Shown: positions 5,948-7,676 of the stretch, in pieces
Layout of the letters: each line of letters begins with the position of its first letter
Numbering within the stretch: position 1 is the stretch's first letter
DNA from: an uncultured Clostridia bacterium
GTDB lineage: Bacteria; Bacillota; Clostridia; Oscillospirales; Oscillospiraceae
Direction: 5' to 3'
Length of the DNA stretch: 7,676 nucleotides
NCBI GenBank assembly: GCA_947177115.1
Contig: CAMWTG010000129.1
Coordinates: 1 to 7,676 of the forward strand
Notes under the pieces: model-generated
Databases searched by the model: none
Told to the model about the DNA's origin: nothing
What the model saw: only the letters and a program-made list of their open reading frames with translations
Translations under genes and position numbers: made by a program

Positions 5948-6065
5948 GCGATGCACTGTGGTCATCGCAGTATAAGGCCGGGAGAATCCGGGATGAGACG
6001 GTAGGGGCCCTCGATCACGTCCTGAAAGAGACGCAGGGCAGAAGAAATTACTCCGGAAGTCCGGT

Positions 6066-6114
6066 TCAGACCGGACGGATTACAGGATAAGCGCAAAAAT
6101 AATTCCCCCGTAAT
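6066..6114 (+). repeat. Partial direct repeat copy C
   Basis: This matches 647-696 (and the inner part of 1-74) over about 49 nt with a 1-nt gap and a few substitutions (for example ATTACAGGATAAG against ACTACAGGACAAG). It is the best-conserved part of the left half of the ~260-nt element. Confidence 0.75.
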
Positions 6115-6123
6115 TGAGGGATT

Positions 6124-6151
6124 CTTAAACCGTAGGTTTAAGTGGTTTTTT
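6124..6151 (+). terminator. Possible weak terminator or attenuator (hairpin 1 plus T-run)
   Basis: The 8-bp hairpin 1 is followed after TGG by six T residues (6146-6151), the layout of an intrinsic terminator. The stem is AT-rich, with only three G-C pairs, and the equivalent der copy has a poorer T-run (CTTTTGG), so termination is doubtful. If it works, it would end read-through from the upstream operon or act as an attenuator before rimO. Confidence 0.3.
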
Positions 6152-6260
6152 GCCTTCTTTTTGTCCACACAAAAAGAAGGCGCCCGTCCGGGGCGCGCAG
6201 CCCCGGGCCGATTCAAGAAGAAATTACCCTTGCCGCCCATCCGGGCGGCAAAGAAAGAAG
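6124..6260 (+). promoter_or_regulatory. Four-hairpin structured leader of rimO
   Basis: Hairpin 1: CTTAAACC (6124-6131) with GGTTTAAG (6135-6142), loop GTA, identical to the der copy. Hairpin 2: GCCTTCTTTTTGT (6152-6164) with ACAAAAAGAAGGC (6169-6181), loop CCAC, a perfect 13-bp stem. Hairpin 3: GTCCGGGGC (6186-6194) with GCCCCGGGC (6200-6208), loop GCGCA, with one G-T pair. Hairpin 4: TTGCCGCCC (6230-6238) with GGGCGGCAA (6243-6251), loop ATCC. The linker between 3 and 4, CCGATTCAAGAAGAAATT, resembles that of der. The RBS AGAAGG (6255-6260) follows, and the start codon is 15 nt after hairpin 4, as in der. The structure is directly visible; regulation is inferred. Confidence 0.65.
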
Positions 6261-6266
6261 GCTCCT

Positions 6267-7595
6267 ATGCCATATAAACTGCACTTTATCTCTTTGGGCT
6301 GCGCGAAAAACGTAGTCAACTGCGAGCAGATGATGTGCCTCTGCCGGGAGGCGGGGCACACCCTGCTGGACGCCCCGGAAGGGGCGGATGTAGTCGTTAT
6401 CAACACCTGCGGCTTCCTCTCCTCCGCCAGCGAGGAGGCGATTCATAATATCCTCCAAATGGCGGAGCTGAAGGACCGGAAAAAAATTAAAAAAATCCTG
6501 GTCAGCGGATGTATGACCGAGCGCTATGGGGAGGACGTTCCCACGGAGATGCCGGAGGTGGACGGTATCCTGGGGACCGGGAGTTATAAGGATATCGTCT
6601 CCGCTGTGGAGATGGTGATGACCGGAGGGCATCCCAGGTATTTTGACAGCATCGACGCGCCGGTGGATGAGTTCGGACGGGTGCTGACCACGCCGCCGTG
6701 GTACGCTTACCTGCGGATCGCGGAGGGGTGCGACAACTGGTGCGCGTTCTGCATTATTCCTAAGCTGCGGGGGAAATACCGCAGCAGGGCGATGGAAAAG
6801 GTGCTGGCGGAGGCCAGGGGGCTGGCTGAGAAGGGCGTGAAGGAGCTTATCATCGTGGCCCAGGATATCACCCGGTACGGCACTGACTGGGATGGCAAGC
6901 ACCATCTGGCGGAATTGCTGGCGGAGCTTTGTAAGATGGATTTTCAATGGATCAGGCTGCACTACCTGTATCCGGACCAGATGGATGATGAGCTGATCGA
7001 TGTGATCGCAAGGGAGCCGAAGATCCTGAAATACCTGGACATTCCGCTGCAGCACTGCAATGACGGGATTTTGAAGCGGATGAACCGGAGAGGGGATAAG
7101 GCGTATATTGAGGCGCTGCTGGATAAGCTGCGGGAGCGGATTCCGGGGCTGGTGCTGCGGACCAGTCTGATCACCGGCCTGCCGGGGGAGGACGAGGAAG
7201 CTTTCGAGGAGCTGTGCCAGTTCCTGTGGGACCAGAGGATGCTGCGGGCAGGGGTGTTCCCCTACTCTCCGGAAGAGGGGACGCCGGCGGCGAAGATGGA
7301 CCGGGTGGACACCGATGAGGCCGAAAGACGGGCCGAGCTGGTGGTAGACATCCAGTCCAGGATCATGGACGAGTGGAGCGAGGAGATGCAGGGGGAGGTC
7401 CTGGAGGTCCTTTGCGAGGGGTTCGATGGGCAGTCCATGTGCTATGTGGGCAGAAGCTGGGCGGAAAGCCCGGATATTGACGGGAAGATCTATTTCTCCG
7501 CCGAGAACGAGGTGGAGAGCGGAAGCTTTGTCAGGGTCAGGATCACCGGGGCTATGGACGGGGAGCTGACGGGCGAGCTGGCGGAACAACAGTAA
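6267..7595 (+). CDS. rimO: Ribosomal protein S12 methylthiotransferase RimO
   Basis: RimO is a radical-SAM iron-sulfur enzyme that adds a methylthio group to a conserved aspartate of ribosomal protein S12 in the cytoplasm. The 442 residues are normal length. Seen: an N-terminal methylthiotransferase domain whose cluster cysteines are Cys12 (SLGCAKN), Cys48 (NTCGF) and Cys82 (SGCMTERY). The radical-SAM motif CDNWCAFC gives Cys155, Cys159 and Cys162. RimO-typical IIPKLRGKYRSR and YLDIPLQHCNDGILKRMNR follow, with a C-terminal TRAM domain (about 375-440). These family-specific blocks favour RimO over MiaB or MtaB. ATG 6267 was chosen over an upstream in-frame ATG (6150) because the extra 39 residues would run through the leader hairpins, show no RimO homology, and lack an RBS; AGAAGG lies 6 nt before 6267. 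A new gene starts 12 nt after its stop. Confidence 0.97.
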   Translation: MPYKLHFISLGCAKNVVNCEQMMCLCREAGHTLLDAPEGADVVVINTCGFLSSASEEAIHNILQMAELKDRKKIKKILVSGCMTERYGEDVPTEMPEVDGILGTGSYKDIVSAVEMVMTGGHPRYFDSIDAPVDEFGRVLTTPPWYAYLRIAEGCDNWCAFCIIPKLRGKYRSRAMEKVLAEARGLAEKGVKELIIVAQDITRYGTDWDGKHHLAELLAELCKMDFQWIRLHYLYPDQMDDELIDVIAREPKILKYLDIPLQHCNDGILKRMNRRGDKAYIEALLDKLRERIPGLVLRTSLITGLPGEDEEAFEELCQFLWDQRMLRAGVFPYSPEEGTPAAKMDRVDTDEAERRAELVVDIQSRIMDEWSEEMQGEVLEVLCEGFDGQSMCYVGRSWAESPDIDGKIYFSAENEVESGSFVRVRITGAMDGELTGELAEQQ

Positions 7596-7607
7596 AAGGA
7601 GGAAACC

Positions 7608-7676
7608 ATGCAGAATTACTACGGCAGCTTATGCACGGAAATGTACGAGCTCCTTCACGAAAACGCGCCGCAGGAG
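7608..7676 (+). CDS. Truncated gene start, possible class I SAM-dependent methyltransferase
   Basis: Only the first 23 codons are inside the window (MQNYYGSLCTEMYELLHENA and three more), open to the end. A strong RBS, AAGGAGG (7596-7602), sits 5 nt before ATG 7608 and directly after the rimO stop codon, so the gene is real and very likely co-transcribed with rimO. The YYG-LCTEMYELLH opening resembles the N terminus of small Clostridia SAM-dependent methyltransferases as I remember them; the SAM-binding motif itself would lie outside the window. The gene call is firm and the function is tentative. Confidence 0.6.
   Translation, partial: MQNYYGSLCTEMYELLHENAPQE

Larger units (their letters stand above)
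5997..6266 (+). repeat. ~260-nt dispersed intergenic element, copy II (ends at the rimO start codon)
   Basis: This is the counterpart of 581-838, with the same landmarks in the same order: GACGGTAGGG, AGACGC 32 nt later, the TCAGACCGGACGGA block, a 25-nt identical hairpin-1 block, and three further hairpins. It is 12 nt longer than copy I owing to small indels, chiefly a 3-nt one in the left half and larger hairpins in the right half. The left half before TCAGACC is more diverged; here a GTCCGG/CCGGAC inverted repeat (6059-6064 with 6071-6076) replaces CCGTC/GACGG. Confidence 0.72.

Noticed and set aside
6150..6266. RimO start at the upstream ATG 6150
   Set aside because: The added residues are encoded by leader hairpins, have no RimO homology, and there is no RBS before 6150.
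6213..7589. 458-codon open frame on the minus strand across rimO
   Set aside because: It is antisense to a complete RimO gene, His/Pro/Gln-rich, with no recognisable domain. Treated as a shadow.

Overview
The window looks like a chromosomal segment of a GC-rich Bacillota (Clostridia), most plausibly an Oscillospiraceae-type gut anaerobe. The reasons are strong AAGGAGG-type ribosome binding sites, the gene order der-plsY-gpsA, compact operons with 1-4 nt overlaps, and high-GC coding DNA. The taxon is inference from style and gene order; no database search was possible.

Layout. Positions 1-838 hold a small XRE-type helix-turn-helix gene (105-332) between two copies of a 74-nt direct repeat (1-74 and 616-689). 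After the gene comes a 500-nt noncoding stretch made of repeats: a 29-nt palindromic repeat (400-428), a unit duplicated at 75-nt spacing (435-577), and a ~260-nt element that ends at the der start codon. Positions 839-5918 form one continuous plus-strand transcription unit: der (ribosome assembly GTPase), plsY and gpsA (first steps of phospholipid synthesis), recX (RecA modulator), a P-loop kinase-like gene, and a GNAT acetyltransferase-Nudix hydrolase fusion. Positions 5919-6266 are noncoding again and repeat the same modules in the same order: the 29-nt palindrome, then a second copy of the ~260-nt element, ending at the next start codon. Positions 6267-7595 encode RimO (ribosomal protein S12 methylthiotransferase). 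A truncated gene, possibly a methyltransferase, begins at 7608.

Main points of interest. (1) der and rimO share a structured 5' leader: four consecutive hairpins in the same order. The first is identical in sequence. The other three are preserved as perfect or near-perfect inverted repeats although their sequences differ, and the last one ends exactly 15 nt before the start codon in both. This looks like a real RNA or DNA-structure element that I cannot assign to a named family. (2) The kinase gene and the acetyltransferase half of the fusion are markedly AT-rich inside a GC-rich operon, yet joined by overlapping start and stop codons, which suggests a captured cassette. (3) The fusion protein switches base composition at its domain boundary and keeps an internal RBS and ATG for the Nudix part. 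(4) The intergenic DNA is a mosaic of dispersed repeats.

Together the core genes serve ribosome maturation (der, rimO), membrane lipid synthesis (plsY, gpsA) and recombination control (recX). The captured genes are probably small-molecule modification or housecleaning enzymes with unknown substrates.
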